From assembly GCA_030062745.1 (NCBI GenBank), contig CP099844.1:26598596-26662595 (forward strand): a stretch of 64,000 nucleotides of DNA, read 5' to 3'. Position 1 is the stretch's first letter, and each line of letters starts with the position of its first letter. The notes below the pieces were generated by a model. The model did no database searches. It had not been told where the DNA came from and saw only the letters and a program-made list of their open reading frames with translations. The translations under genes were made by a program, and so were the position numbers. Below are positions 22,663-34,259 of this stretch, piece by piece. The stretch comes from Capitulum mitella. Lineage: Eukaryota; Arthropoda; Thecostraca; Pollicipedomorpha; Pollicipedidae.

Positions 22663-23006
22663 CAGACTTGTGATTGATTCAACTTTCAGCGGAATCGATT
22701 CCAAATCTGACTCATGGCTTGCCGAATCGATTCTGATTCTGACTCAGCGCGATTTCTCAAAACTGATTCGACTCCGATTCCGACTCAGAATGAAAGAAAT
22801 CGATATCGGAATATATTCCAATAAAATCGGCTGGATTGGAATAAGCTATTGACATTGGTTCAAGTTCTGATTCCGAGATAACCATGATTATACTCCGACC
22901 CTGATTCTGGCACTCATCAGTGGAGTCTATTCAGATTCTGGCTCTCGCCGGCACTGAATCGATTCCGGAGTCGATTCCCATTCCAATGGAATCGAGCACA
23001 AGTCTG
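22663..23006. mobile_element. Short hAT-type MITE rich in GATTC motifs
   Basis: A 344-bp element with inverted ends CAGACTTGTGATTGATTC (left) and, read inward from the right, CAGACTTGTGCTCGATTC. The flanks CATCTTAC and CAGCTTAC form an 8-bp duplication with one mismatch. The body consists of many GATTCCGATTC/GACTC words, like the subterminal arrays of hAT elements without any gene between them. Confidence 0.8.
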
Positions 23007-24890
23007 CAGCTTACCAACTGAGAACCTCTAAATTTGGATCAAGGCCAATGGTTAAGGCAGATTGCCATTTGTGCGTATCGATGGCGTCTCAGTTTAATAA
23101 AGCCTGACTGAAGCGAAAGCCAATCTAAGGATGATCAAAAGACGGCTCTTAACGCTCTCTTCAAACCAGTGGCATTAAGCGGTACACCAGTGTTGGCTGA
23201 TGCAATATGGTGGAAGCCAAAATCAAGACGAGTATGTTTGTCGGCATTCACGGTGCATTTTGCCATGTTCGTATTGTCCAATTTCTTTTCTTCTGATAGA
23301 AGTCGGCAGGCAGTATGCAGTGCTTACGCTGCACGTACTGGAGTCACGCTATTTCGATTTTTGAGTACATGTCGAGCAAAATCTTAAAAAATGCTTCGAC
23401 TTGAGGATGCAATTTCGGTCGAAGCGTTCCATGAGCCGGTATGAATAGTCGAGCACCGGCTACCTTTATTTATTTATTTATCCATTTCTTTATTTATTTA
23501 TTTTGGTCACGAAGATCACAAATGCAAACAGACCGTCCACTGGCACCATTGGGGAAGAGCAAGAGGTGTTGAAATGGATTCACGGGGAAAGTTCAAAAGT
23601 GCTCTACAAATGGGTCGACTGCTAGAGAACACCATCATGTTTTTCCGTTGGTTGATTTGCTCTCCGTTTCTCGGAAGACATACATTATGTTCCTTTAGAC
23701 TAGCTGTCGGCCCAGCCTTCGGAATGCTTCTGGTCCTCAGTTGTGTGATATCCGAAACTGCATTGGCGGATCCAGGGAGGGCCATCGAAGTCATAGCCCC
23801 GTTTTGTTGGAAAGGGGAGCCAGCATGTCCTTTGAGCCTTACTTGTCGGACGTAACTTACTTTGTTTGTTTTCAAAACATTTTGTTTAAAATACATGTCA
23901 GTTGCCAAAAATGCCGAGACAAAGTGGCCGAAATTCGAGAAGATATCAGCATTTGAGGGTACATTAGGTCACATGGATGGAGATCCCCCTTTAAACGTGA
24001 CCTAGAGCAGCCATTGTGAACCCATATGAGTGCAGTGTTGAAGCTGACAGCAAAATTCTAAAACGAATCTGCGTCGAGAGCGTACAGCACTGCGGTTTAA
24101 ATGCAATTGGAAACTGGCGCACATTTGGCCCATTACTCGCTGTCTCTTCCTAGACTGAGCAGTGTTGTATACTTCACAAACATAGTTTACTTCGTGCCCT
24201 TGCTTGAGGTAGCAGACATTCGAAGGATACATTTATTCCTTACGCTCAGTGACACAAACCTTTTTTTAAACCATGCCCGGAAACACAAGAGTGGTTTAGG
24301 ACAAACTGAAGCAATCGCAAACTTACAGTCGTAGTCATCACCGAAAGCTGCTACGTATAATATCCACTTTCAATATAGATAAGCCTTGGTGACATAAGCG
24401 ATGACCCTTGTTCGAAGTAGAGAATTGTACGTCAGAGTGCGCGTATACAACGGCAGCACTGAAGGCTAATGTTTTTATTTCATTTTATTTGCATTCAGCT
24501 GGACGCCGAACGCGCCCGCGCTTGCCCGCGCAGGGCCAGCTGATTGGCCCGGCGCGCTCTGGCAAATCAGGTGCTCTGGTGGCCCGTGGGCTCTCTGACG
24601 CCTCATCTGACCGGCGCCGCGTGAGTGACTGGTGCCACGTCCGGGCCGTGCGAGCGGATTGGTGACGCGGTCCTTTGTGTGTCCTCTTCCTCTGTACGCT
24701 TCGGGTTTGACGCCGCCGACGAATGATGTGTTTTTGTCAAAAGCTCGTCAGCCCGGCGCGTGTTCGCTGCACGAGGCGCCAGTGCAGAGATTTCGGCCGT
24801 TTTACAGAGCGTGGGGGCTAAGGAAGCCGTGCCAGATTCTGTGAAGTGTGCGGAGGCCGCGGGAAACTTGCATACGAATTCTGAACTCAG
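23007..24890. other. Intergenic DNA without recognised genes
   Basis: It contains a TTTA-type simple repeat at about 23,464-23,505. Near 23,762 is a TTGGCGGATCCAGGGAGGGCC-like string that resembles a MITE end whose partner I could not find. From about 24,490 to 24,870 the DNA becomes GC-rich, but no exon is convincing. Confidence 0.4.
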
Positions 24891-24933
24891 AAGTCACACT
24901 TTTATTCAGGTTATCCACCTTGCACGACAGGTA

Positions 24934-25597
24934 TTAAAACTTCTCAGTATCTAAAACAGAGAAGTAAGACAAAGGCCGTCTCCGGTAAGTGCAAGGGAGG
25001 CGGTCACGCAGTCCACACACTCCTGTCAGTCCGGCGCAGATGTGATGTGAGTTGGCGGCCGAAATGGAAACCGGCAGCCCCGGCAGCTGGGGCGGCAGCT
25101 CGTTGTACAGGGCGGCCGCCCGGCAGGCAGAAATGTCTCTTGTCTTTCTCTGTGCGAGACCGTTGGATACGCAGGAGACGGTCCTGTAGTGTGGACCTGC
25201 CGCGTGTCTCGGCCACGACTGGAAATGTGCTGGCGAGCGTCTCAGGTTCGCACAGATGGCGTATCTTATGTAACTGGCACAGAGCGTGATAAGAAACCAA
25301 GTGCTCCACGTTGGGCCAACCCGACCTCTGAGGTAGATCCGATACATGATCGTATTTTTTTTCGGGCGAAAAAGAGTTGAGCAGTGCAATAATTTCTTGG
25401 ATCTGAGGCAGGATTTTTGCGTTCCATTCCCGAATACTGAAATGGACCGGATCTACGAGTGGATCAAAGCATTGAACAACGCGGAGATGACGTTGGATGG
25501 CAGGTAACTCTTTAAATGCGATATAGGCGACCCAGCACTCCGTAACAGCGCCTGGTGACAACTGAGACGTGGAAGTCCCAGCTGAGGGAGCGGTCAA
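24934..25597 (-). mobile_element. LINE 3' fragment, C-terminal part of reverse transcriptase
   Basis: On the minus strand the protein reads CWVAYIAFKELPAIQRHLRV, HVSDLPQRSGWPNVEHLVSY, ALCQLHKIRH, RSTLQDRLLRIQRSRTEKDK, then after a frame change AALYNELPPQLPGLP. The order W-L-P-x-x-x-x-x-Y-x-x-L-x-x-x-H-K followed by R-x-F-x-x-x-x-x-x-L-Y-N-x-L-P-P is typical of the C-terminus of CR1/jockey-group LINE proteins. It is a 5'-truncated old copy and may be the same family as the fragment at 19.0 kb. Confidence 0.8.
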
Positions 25598-25599
25598 AA

Positions 25600-26030
25600 A
25601 ACAGCCATAGATTTTTGGCTTTTAGAACGGGAAGATCAAGGCCGCGGGATTTTGCTGTGAAAGCTGGAGTGGTGCGCGTTTTTGTAGACTACCTAGACTT
25701 TCATGGACTGCCCAGACTTTTGTAGATTGTCCAGACCAAAGTTCGGAGACTGCTCAGCATCAACTGTAGAGTCTTCTCGGTAACGTTTGTTCTGCTCGCC
25801 TGGAACCAAAGTTAGAGAGAGTCCAGGAGTCGTTTCACGTCAGCGACGAGTTTCTGAATTTCAGATTATTTTACCAGTAACCAAATTTGGGCGTCATCGG
25901 CGCACTGCACCACCACACGTCTTCCGAAAACTGCCTCTGTCAACATCGTCACTGGCGCAGAGGTTAGCCGTAGACAAGGCCACTAAACGTTTGTGACGCG
26001 CTGTCGAGGCATGGGTGGACGATGGCCACA
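25600..26030. other. Intergenic DNA without recognised features
   Basis: Short repeats of GTAGACTACCTAGACTTTCA and CCCAGACTTTTGTAGATTGT occur near 25,685-25,740. No coding signal. Confidence 0.35.
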
Positions 26031-26067
26031 GCGAGCGCAGCCGGACATCGGGCGGGCTCGACGATTT

Positions 26068-26270
26068 GGGCGCAGTCGGACGTCGAACGGGTTCCGATGA
26101 TCTGAGCGCAGTCGGACGTCGAACGGGTTCCGATGATCTGAGCGCAGTCGGACGTCGGACGGGTTCCGATGATCTGAGCGCAGTCGGACGTCGAACGGGT
26201 TCCGATGATCTGAGCGCAGTCGGACGTCGGACGGGTTCCGATGATCTGAGCGCAGTCGGACGTCGGGACG
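26068..26270. repeat. 36-bp minisatellite, six copies
   Basis: Near-identical 36-bp units start with GCAGTCGGACGTCG and contain GAACGGGTTCCGATGATCTG. Since 36 is a multiple of three, the block is open in several frames on both strands (plus AVGRRTGSDDLS, minus VRRPTALRSSEP). Copies differ mainly at one A/G site (CGAACGG or CGGACGG), which alternates along the array and hints at a higher-order 72-bp unit. High identity means recent expansion. Confidence 0.92.
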
Positions 26271-26274
26271 TGAC

Positions 26275-26870
26275 GAGAAGTCGTGCAAGACAGCTTCGAG
26301 GCGACGGACGCATGTGGAAAAGACAGCCGTGACCATGAGTGTAGGAGCCCACGCGGAGGACCGAGCGGTGGTCCTTCCTACTTTTGAGGCCTGCAACATT
26401 ATATCTATGATGTTGCACGGGGAACGCATGACCAAAAAATGGCTCTGGCTTTACCGTATTTGAGAATGCCTCTGCCTGGAATTGCATGACTGTTTTGAAA
26501 CGGCTAGTAGGAGGATGCCAGGAGCCGCGGGCTTAGACAACCGGCGGCAGGATGGCCGAATGGTTTGTCAGTTGCGGTGTTGGGTCGCAAAGGGCTGTTA
26601 GTGGGTGAGCAACGTAGCTAATTTACATGGATTATCGACATCACCGACAGACCTATGTGTGATTCTGAACTGATTCAGTAATCTAGCGTTTTTAAGAATC
26701 ACTCGTAGATCGATTGACTAAGTCAGGCACAACAACAAATGGCGTGTTTAAGACGTCCGTTAACTTACTATCGTATTGGTATTCGAAGTCACCGTAGAGT
26801 TTCATTTTCAAGCAAAATTTCAGGATACTTCAAACTCGGGAGCTTTTCAAAAAGTTACAGTCGGTTTTCC
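26275..26870. other. Intergenic DNA without recognised features
   Basis: No motif-bearing frame. The DNA grades from the GC-rich minisatellite into AT-rich sequence and then into the satellite block below. Confidence 0.35.
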
Positions 26871-27730
26871 TTTGAGAGGTCAAGGGACGAGGTACCACAG
26901 CAGAACCAAGCTATGCTGCAGAATGTCACAAGTGAGACGTCATATCCAAGACCTAGTCCGTTTCCAGGCGGTGCAACCAGAACTTGACCCATGAGGTCAA
27001 AGGTCAAGGTCACGGACGAGGTCAGGTACGATGTACTACAACATAGCCAGGCTGTTGGAACAAAAACCTGCACATGGGGTGTCAAATCCAAGGTATAGTC
27101 CGTTCCTACGTGGTACTGTTAAAACTTAACCCGTGAGGCCAAAGGTCAAGGTCGCGGACCACGTCAAAGGACAGGGCACCGCATCAGTCAGGCTATGACA
27201 AAAATGTCGCAAATGATGAGTCATATCCAAGGTTTAGTCTGTTCCCCGGGTGGCGTGACCAGAGCTTGACCCGTGAGGTCAAAGGTCTAGGAGAGGGACT
27301 AGGTTAAAGGACGAGATTCCGCAGCATAGACAGGCTGACTAACGAAATGCTGCACATGGGGTGTCATGTGTAATATCTGGTCAGTTTTCAGGTGGCGTGG
27401 CCAGAATTTGACCAGCAAGGCCAAAGGTCAAGGCCACAGGCGAAGTCAAAGGACGGGGTACCGTAGCAGAGCTAGGCTATGGGACGAAATGCTGCACATA
27501 GGGCGTCATATCCAAGGTCTAGTCCGTTCCCCGGTGGCGCGACCAAAACTTTGCCTATGAGTTCAGAGATGAAGGTCACGGGTTCCCAGGTGGCGCGACC
27601 AGAACTTGGCCCACCAGCTCAAAGGTCAAGGTCACAGACAAGGTCAAAGGGGGTGCCACAGCAGAGCTAGGCTATGGGGCAAAATGCTGCTCATGGAGCG
27701 TTGTATCCAAGGTCTAGCGCGAACAATGGA
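26870..27730 (+). repeat. ~142-bp satellite with paired AGGTCA half-sites
   Basis: About six units carry GAGGTCAAAGGTCAAGGTCA-like cores at about 26,992, 27,136, 27,276, 27,418 and 27,558, a spacing of 140-144 bp. A shorter step to 27,616 follows. Other conserved parts are ACGAGGTACCACAGCAGA, GCTATGGGACAAAATGCTGC, GGGGTGTCATATCCAAGGTC and TAGTCCGTTCCCAGGTGGCG. The same unit appears reversed at 36,790-37,100. Confidence 0.85.
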
Positions 27731-28660
27731 CTCGATGGTGCAGGAGGGGTTGGTTGGTACGACCCTCTGGCGTTTGATGCCTAAGAGAGCTGGAGCCGCG
27801 AACTAAAAACAGACGTATAACTTGTCATATAACTTGCCACAGAACAAAGTTTTACAGTGAGAGACACTGGACAATAAGTATAGGACTCATTGGAACCTTG
27901 CAAATTCAATGTTACCCTTTACTGTTCTTTCCGGTTAATTACACAGGCCAGTCCAGGTCAAATCCCGGGACCGGCTGGAACGACGTGGTATCTAGACCCC
28001 TCTGAAAGCCATGGAATCAAAGTGAATAAGTCGGGATGGTGCAGAATGGATGCCAAATTTGAAATCCATGCTCGGAAATACCCTATGAGCGAACCAAAAT
28101 CAGAAAGGTCATCTGAAGTCAGTGACCTCGGTTGGCCTTGCAAAGGTTCAGAAATTAAAACAAACCACGAATGCTATCAGTATATACTTAGTTTGACCCA
28201 GCTGGCCTCTAGAGTGCCATTCGTCATTTTAAATTTGATATATCGCGACTTTTCAGCATCGGCATTGCAGGGGCTGAGAAATGAGGTTATAGGTAAATTA
28301 ACTGGCATACCCGGGCTTAATTTTCTCCAAACGGTCGGCAATAAATGTCCAAGAGGAAACCTTTCGTCTCCCTTAGGTGGGCCGTTTTTCTGTGGGGAAA
28401 AACACGAGGGGAGTTGCATCAACCCCCTGCACTGGCGAGGGTTGAGATAAAAAAGGGGTAAAAGGCCAAGGTCGTAGATGAACTGAAATATCGGGACGGC
28501 GCACAGGTTAAGCCCCAAATTTGGGGCACCAAATTAAATGCAAACTTAGTGAGCTGAGATGTGCTCTTAGCGGCCAAGGAAAAATGTTGCCTACCTGTGT
28601 GCCTCTCCTTGGTTGCTGTTGTCGCTAGCCGGGACAGTGCCGCACGTGCATCTGCCCTCC
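27731..28660. other. Intergenic DNA, one long frame without recognisable product
   Basis: A 186-codon plus-strand frame at 27,890-28,450 has no family motif, no codon signature and AGGTCA-type words inside it. I treat it as chance. No other feature. Confidence 0.35.
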
Positions 28661-28679
28661 ACGAGTAACCGGACCAAAG

Positions 28680-28960
28680 TTTGCAAGCCTACGGTTCGTA
28701 AGGGGAAAGGTTCGTAACCAAAGGTTCGTAGACACGAGGTTCGTACCACAAAAGGTTCGCATGGGAAAAGGCAGGGGTGTTGTTTCGTATCTCTTTGTGG
28801 GTGGCCCGGCACCCACAAAGAGATAGGAATATGTTCGTTACCAAATCCCCGTAAACACAAGGCTCATAAAAAAGAAAGTTCGTATCGGGCAAGATTCCTA
28901 TAGGAAAACGTTGGTACTGTAACAGGTTCGTAACTAAAAGGTTCGTAACGTAAATGAAAT
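28680..28960 (+). repeat. AAGGTTCGTA short-unit satellite
   Basis: About twelve copies of a loose 13-17 bp unit with the core AAGGTTCGTA, variously followed by ACC, GACACG or AACT. The complement of this array lies at 33,700-34,020. A 16-bp perfect hairpin sits inside (28,788-28,825). Confidence 0.8.
28788..28825. repeat. Perfect 16-bp hairpin
   Basis: The arm TATCTCTTTGTGGGTG and its exact complement CACCCACAAAGAGATA are separated by the 6-nt loop GCCCGG. Confidence 0.9.
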
Positions 28961-29585
28961 CGAGCATCCGCGCGGAGCCCTGGTCAGTGGAAGATATAAG
29001 CCCGTTTTCTCGGGGGAGGCCAAATACCATTTATGTCCGAAAATCGTCCAGTTACGTTGTTTCCCTGGCTTTGACCATTTTCCGAGATCTTAGGATGGAC
29101 CATGGCCATTTTAGCCTCCCCCTATATTTTTCCTTGGCCCCGGAGAGAACCCCGGTATGTGGAATCGGAAGGTTTCGTACATGCGATGCAATGAACACAA
29201 ATCCATTGTAATGCGTCCTTCGGAACCATGTGGAATGCAAACCAACAAAAAATATGCATTGCCACTTTTCCCCTTTAAAGGCCTCCCGAATCTTCCCACA
29301 TCAAACGCTTCTAAATTTCGCGTTTTATAAAGGTAGGAAAACCTCGGTGTTGTGAATCAAATGACGTCCGCTGTAAGTAAAATCCGTATAAAGTTTGATT
29401 TTACAAGCGATAAGGAGGCTTTTGCGTTCAGTCGCAAAAATAAAAACACCTAAAATTCCCAATTCCCTTTAAAGCCACCTTTCATGCAAATAAAGTTGTT
29501 ACACTTTAGCACAACGTGTCGTACGGGACGATTAGGAAAAGTCGCCAAGTTTGAATGCGTTATGGCATTTTGGTGAGACCACTTG
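28961..29585. other. Intergenic DNA before the LINE
   Basis: No gene-like signal. It may include degraded 5' sequence of the LINE, but no endonuclease domain could be read. Confidence 0.35.
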
Positions 29586-29589
29586 CACT

Positions 29590-32140
29590 ATGGCATGAAT
29601 TCGGCGAGAAGCCCAGTAAATATTTCTTGTCGCTAGAAAAAACGTCACTACACCAGTAAAATAATACCGTGCTTGCAAACACCCTCGGGCCTAGTTTCAG
29701 ACCATGGAGTCATAATGTCCAATTTGCAGTCCCATTTCAGAAAATTGCTCGAAAATCACTATGTTACAGAACAATGCCAAACCTTTTTTGAGGGTCTAAA
29801 ATTGAAAGTGCTCCATGACGCAGATATTACGAAGATGGAAAAACCTATAAAATTAGAGGAACTAAGCCAGGCTCTTAAAGCCATGAGGAATGGGAAAACA
29901 CCGGGCAGTGACGGATTGACTGAACTCTTTCAATTGTTTTGGAATGGCCTTAAGCACTCTCTCTTGCGGGTGTTTGCGGAACGTTTTGTCAGTAGAAACT
30001 TGCCACTAACCATGAGAGAGGGAATGTTAATCCTTATTCCTAAACCAAACAAGCCTAGAGACCAAATTACTTCATACCGCCCGATAACGTTGTTAAGTGA
30101 CAGCTACAAGACATTGTCAGGAGTGTTAGCCAACCAATACAAGAAAGTGCTGGCGGGTCTCATAGATCCTGCGCAGACAGGTTTTTTGAGAAGTCGGTTC
30201 ATTGGCAATAACATTAGAATTATGTCTGACATAATGTATAAGTTAAAGGAAATAAAACGTCACGGATTGTTCATCAGTTTAGACATCAAAAATGCCTTCA
30301 ACTCTATATCTTGGTCATTTATTCGAGAGGTTTTGAAAAGACATCGTTTTCCATCCAGTTGTATTTTTTTGCTTTGATATTTTGCATGTGCAGTCTTTTT
30401 CAAGGATCCTATATAACGGGCACCTATCCGAAAAAAACTGAGCTGCACAGATCATGCCGCCAAGGGGATCAGCTCAGTTGTTACTTATTTTTGTTGGCAG
30501 TTGAATGTCTTGCCCAGAAAATTCGTGATAACTGTGACAAACAAGGAGTAAAGATAGACGAAGAGGAGTGTAAGATATCGCTGTATGCCTATGACACGCT
30601 TTGTCTTCTGGACGGGGACGTCAACAGCATACGAGCCCTTTTCCATGAGCTTGGCGTGTTTGCCAAATTCTCTGGTCTCACGCCAAATGTGGAAAAAAGC
30701 GGAAGCAATGTGGGTAGGACACATAGAAAATAGTGTTGTAAACGTGTGCCCTGAACTACAGCTGGAATGGGTGAGGAAGATGAAAGTATTAGGCCTTGTC
30801 TTCCAGAACGACTGTGATAACATGTGCCACCACAATTATTGCGATAAGCTAGAGGCTATTAAAAGAACCATCCGAGCATGGAATGTACGTAATCCGACTC
30901 TAGATGGGAAAATCATTGTTAAGTATCTTCTGTTGTCAAAACTGACTCATTTGTTCACGTCACTGCCCTTGCCTCCTTCAGGTTATCTTCAGGAGCTAAA
31001 AACATTGACATTTCGATTCATCTGGAACGGAAAAAGGGCAGACAATGACTAAGAGGCAAACAATGATCAAACTACGAACTAAGGAAGGTATGGCGGTAAT
31101 GGTCCTGGAATCCCCACATTGCTGCTTTGAAGATTTCTTGTGTTAGGAGACAAATGATCTCAACGCATAAATGGACTACACTTTTTCACCCTTTCTGGAG
31201 GAGATCGTTTTTCATCTGGGAGATGAACGCACGATCACTGAGTAACGTTGCCAGCACGATGGGCCATCCTTTCTGGAAGGGGGTCGTCCTGGCCCTCGCA
31301 ACATTTAATGCGGCATACGAAATTCAGGACGAGGACATCGGCTCATGTTCAATCTGGTTCTCAGAGCCAGCAAGTTTGTCAGGACAGGAATACGAGGGTG
31401 GCATGCGTGCGGGATTCGGCGTTTGAATGATTTGCTGGGAAGAGATGGGACGCTTATGAGCTTTAATGACTTCCGAGTTAAATTTAGACTGAACACAACC
31501 TATCTTGATTACATGGGACTTATAGAGAGCCTTTCGCTAAGCTGGAGGCAGTCAAGGCAAGTATTAACGCAGCCGATTATACATCCAGTTGTGAAATATA
31601 TATTGTCAAAGAAGACGGGAGCAAAATGTATCTATGATGTGCCTGTGGAGCGGAAGACCAGAGAAGTGCAAAATATCTGGGAACGTAAATGGGAAGGCTT
31701 CTGTAAACTTTAAGGTACTAGCTAGGATTCAGGTCACACAAGTTCTGCTGCAGAGAATTGGAATAGAGCAGACGGAATGTATGCAAAACATTGCAACATG
31801 GGAAGTGAAACGTTAATGGATAAATTCTGGAGCTGTTGCATTACTAAACGATTTTGGGCAGACATCGAGAGGTATCTGAGACATATGAACATGTTGGAGG
31901 AAAACCAAAATATAAGCTCAAGGGATGTAATATTGGGCACAAATATAGGTCTTATGGTAAATCGTGCACTTGCGGTGGCAAAATATATGATAAGTAAAGG
32001 GTGGAGCCTAAATAAGGATGCTTTCATTAACAAATTAAAGGCTGATCGTAGGGTGGAACACGTCTCGTCTATTATGAGGAATCCTGAGCACAGACTTCAC
32101 ATGAAGTGGGGAAATGTTGTTCATCTAACACAGTAAACAC
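29590..32140 (+). mobile_element. L1/Tx1-type LINE, 5'-truncated, decayed
   Basis: The sequence starts in the frame WHEFGEKPSKYFLSLEK (29,590 on), the segment before the reverse transcriptase in L1/Tx1 elements. Then, from about 29,830, come MRNGKTPGSDGLTELF, ILIPKPNKPRDQITSYRPIT, LIDPAQTGFLRSRFIGNNIR and LFISLDIKNAFNSISWSFI (motif A, with D-I-K-N-A-F-N). After a frame change near 30,370 come CRQGDQLSCYLFLLAVE and then SLYAYDTLCLL, where the catalytic YADD is YAYD, so the copy is catalytically dead. The connection region reads LTFRFIWNGKRADND (about 31,000). A C-terminal segment runs to 32,136 (KFWSCCITKRFWADI). The upstream endonuclease is missing. At least four frame changes imply an old copy. 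Confidence 0.88.
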
Positions 32141-33695
32141 GGCAAAAACGATGGGAAGCGGAGTTTCTCTGCCTTGATCGAATTTGGTTCATCTGGTAGT
32201 GAAGTTTGGCAGATGACAGATGGCAGAAGGTGTCTGGCATATGACGTTTGGCGAATGTTTGGTGTGGCAGATTTGGTAGCGTCTAGCTCATACTTCGATG
32301 TTCGGATACCTATAATAAATTAGCCCTTTAAGTGGGAACAACTGAACCATGTTATTGATGTTAATCTGTAGCAGAGAGTCACCCGTTTGCACAGAATTTC
32401 TGAACTACACCTATGGCACAAAGTTTTTCTCCTCTCCTACGGTGACATTGGAATGTCTGTTTACATTTGCGATCTTAACGGCAATAAAATACCAGAGACG
32501 TCAAAAAAGCCTGAATGCGCTTTTTCAAACCGTTCTCAAACAGCACGCCAAAAATCGGAGAGGGGACATCTAAGCCTCCATCCCCCGTAATCGGACCAAG
32601 GTTTGTACCAGCGGCTCGTGACGGCGGGTTTCATGATACCTGTTAGTTGATCGCTGCGACTCTTGGCGCCAGCCCATTTGACAGAGCTTGGGCAGCCCGA
32701 CAAACGCGACTCGCGAGAGCCAGAAAAGGACGAGGGCCGTCACCACGGACGTGATCAGGCCACCAAACGCAGGCATAATCAGGCTACCAGACACAACCGT
32801 TTTTTTTTCAGCAAAATCTAGGAGACTTTCAGACAGGTTGGAGGAAGAAGGATAGTCTACTGGAATTGGCTGGATTATCCGGTTCCCCCATCACGGATGC
32901 TGGTTGGATCCGCCACTGGTCACGACCGCAACTCAGGCGTGCAGAGGAAAACAAGCATCAGTCGCAGATTATTTTGCTGCAAATTTAGCCTTTACGACTT
33001 TGGCCGGAAGGAATCAGAGAGGCGTCTCTTCTCTCATATATTTGTGGTGCAGTTTCGGGTAGTGTTCCTTTGCATGGTAGATCCGGCTTATATCGCTGCC
33101 GCTGTGGTATTCAACCTAAATGAGCCCCTGGGTAATGGGGTCCACCCAATAGGAAGATATTTATTGCAGACAGTGCGCATGAAATATGGATGTAACCTGA
33201 AGTGATTTTCGGCGATATTTTCCCATTTTTCTCGCTGCTGACACTGCCCACGAACTTTTCACGTGTTTTCGGAAATTCGCAAATGTAGAATACACCATGA
33301 ATTCGTTTAATTGTGCTTACTTCGTCTGTGAAATTCACATATAATTCACCGCATGAAAATAAGGCTAAGCGAACTATTCATCCTATGATAGAGACCACTC
33401 TCCCAATAACCCATCACTGAGAAGCCCTCCTCGCCCATTTTGTGCTATCTCCGCCTTCTTCAGAACAGGATAATCCACGCTCATCCTGCGCTAATTATTC
33501 TGGCCGCCGATTGGTACCAATCAGCGAGAAAACACTACTTACGATCGCCCGTCCCACGAAGCAGACGGTAAGTGGGCAGACCAACAACATGCCCACGTTG
33601 TCTGTCGGTCCAGGCGTGGCCAAGACACTCGGCTGCAGCGGCCTACGGTGGGGAAACACTGCGGCCTAGTCCTCCTCCCCTGTGTCCAGTTCCAG
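32141..33695. other. Intergenic DNA without recognised genes
   Basis: Near 32,895-32,920 the string GGTTGGATCCGCCACTGGTC looks like one end of a hAT-type MITE, without a convincing partner. Frames in 33,080-33,370 and 33,540-33,690 show no protein motif. Confidence 0.4.
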
Positions 33696-33699
33696 CCTT

Positions 33700-34030
33700 T
33701 TCCATTACGAGCCTTTCCCGATACCAGCATTATCCGACACGAGCCTTTTCCGATGCCAGCCTTATGCATACGAGTCGTTGGTTACGAATCTTTTTTCCTT
33801 ACGAACCTTTTCCCTCATGAACCTTTTACGTACGAACATTTTCCATACGAACCTTTTGCAGTACGAACCATTTTCGATACGAAACTCGTCCGATATGAAC
33901 CTTTTACCATACGAACCTTTTCCGATACGAACATTTACTATACGAACCTCATGCATACGAACCTTTGGCTACGAACTTTCTCCCATACGAACCTTTGACT
34001 TAAGAACCTTGGTCTTAGACTCCTCTCCCC
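33700..34030 (-). repeat. TACGAACCTT short-unit satellite (inverted relative to 28.7 kb)
   Basis: About eighteen loose copies of a 13-16 bp unit around TACGAACCTTTTCC. The array is the complement of the AAGGTTCGTA block at 28,680-28,960. It lies on the other side of the LINE, so the two form a 5-kb-spaced inverted pair. Confidence 0.8.
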
Positions 34031-34175
34031 ACCATGACCACGATCGCGCCTTTGCTGCACCCGCATGCGGTGGTTACAGTGTGAATGCATAGCCTGCCAC
34101 GCAGTGTTTGCGTGCCGATGGGTGTACGTGTCGGAGACGTTGAAGGGAACACTAAAAGAGCACCTAGTCGCAGCA

Positions 34176-34247
34176 GGCAATGGTCCCTATCACCCGTTCT
34201 TGGATCCTCAACCCCGGATCCAAGAGGGGGTGATAGGGACCATTGCC
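34176..34247. repeat. Near-perfect 32-bp hairpin
   Basis: Left arm 34,176-34,207 begins GGCAATGGTCCCTATCACCC. Right arm 34,216-34,247 ends GGTGATAGGGACCATTGCC. The arms pair at 30 of 32 positions around the 8-nt loop TCAACCCC. The near identity suggests a recent foldback or a selected stem-loop. Confidence 0.9.
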
Positions 34248-34259
34248 TTTCCCCCTGGG

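Noticed and set aside
25894-26487. 197-codon minus-strand frame and other frames through the 36-bp array
   Set aside because: The length comes from a repeat whose period is a multiple of three; no non-repeat protein signal.
27890-28450. 186-codon plus-strand frame
   Set aside because: No family resemblance, holds AGGTCA-type repeat words, and is flanked by satellites; likely chance.
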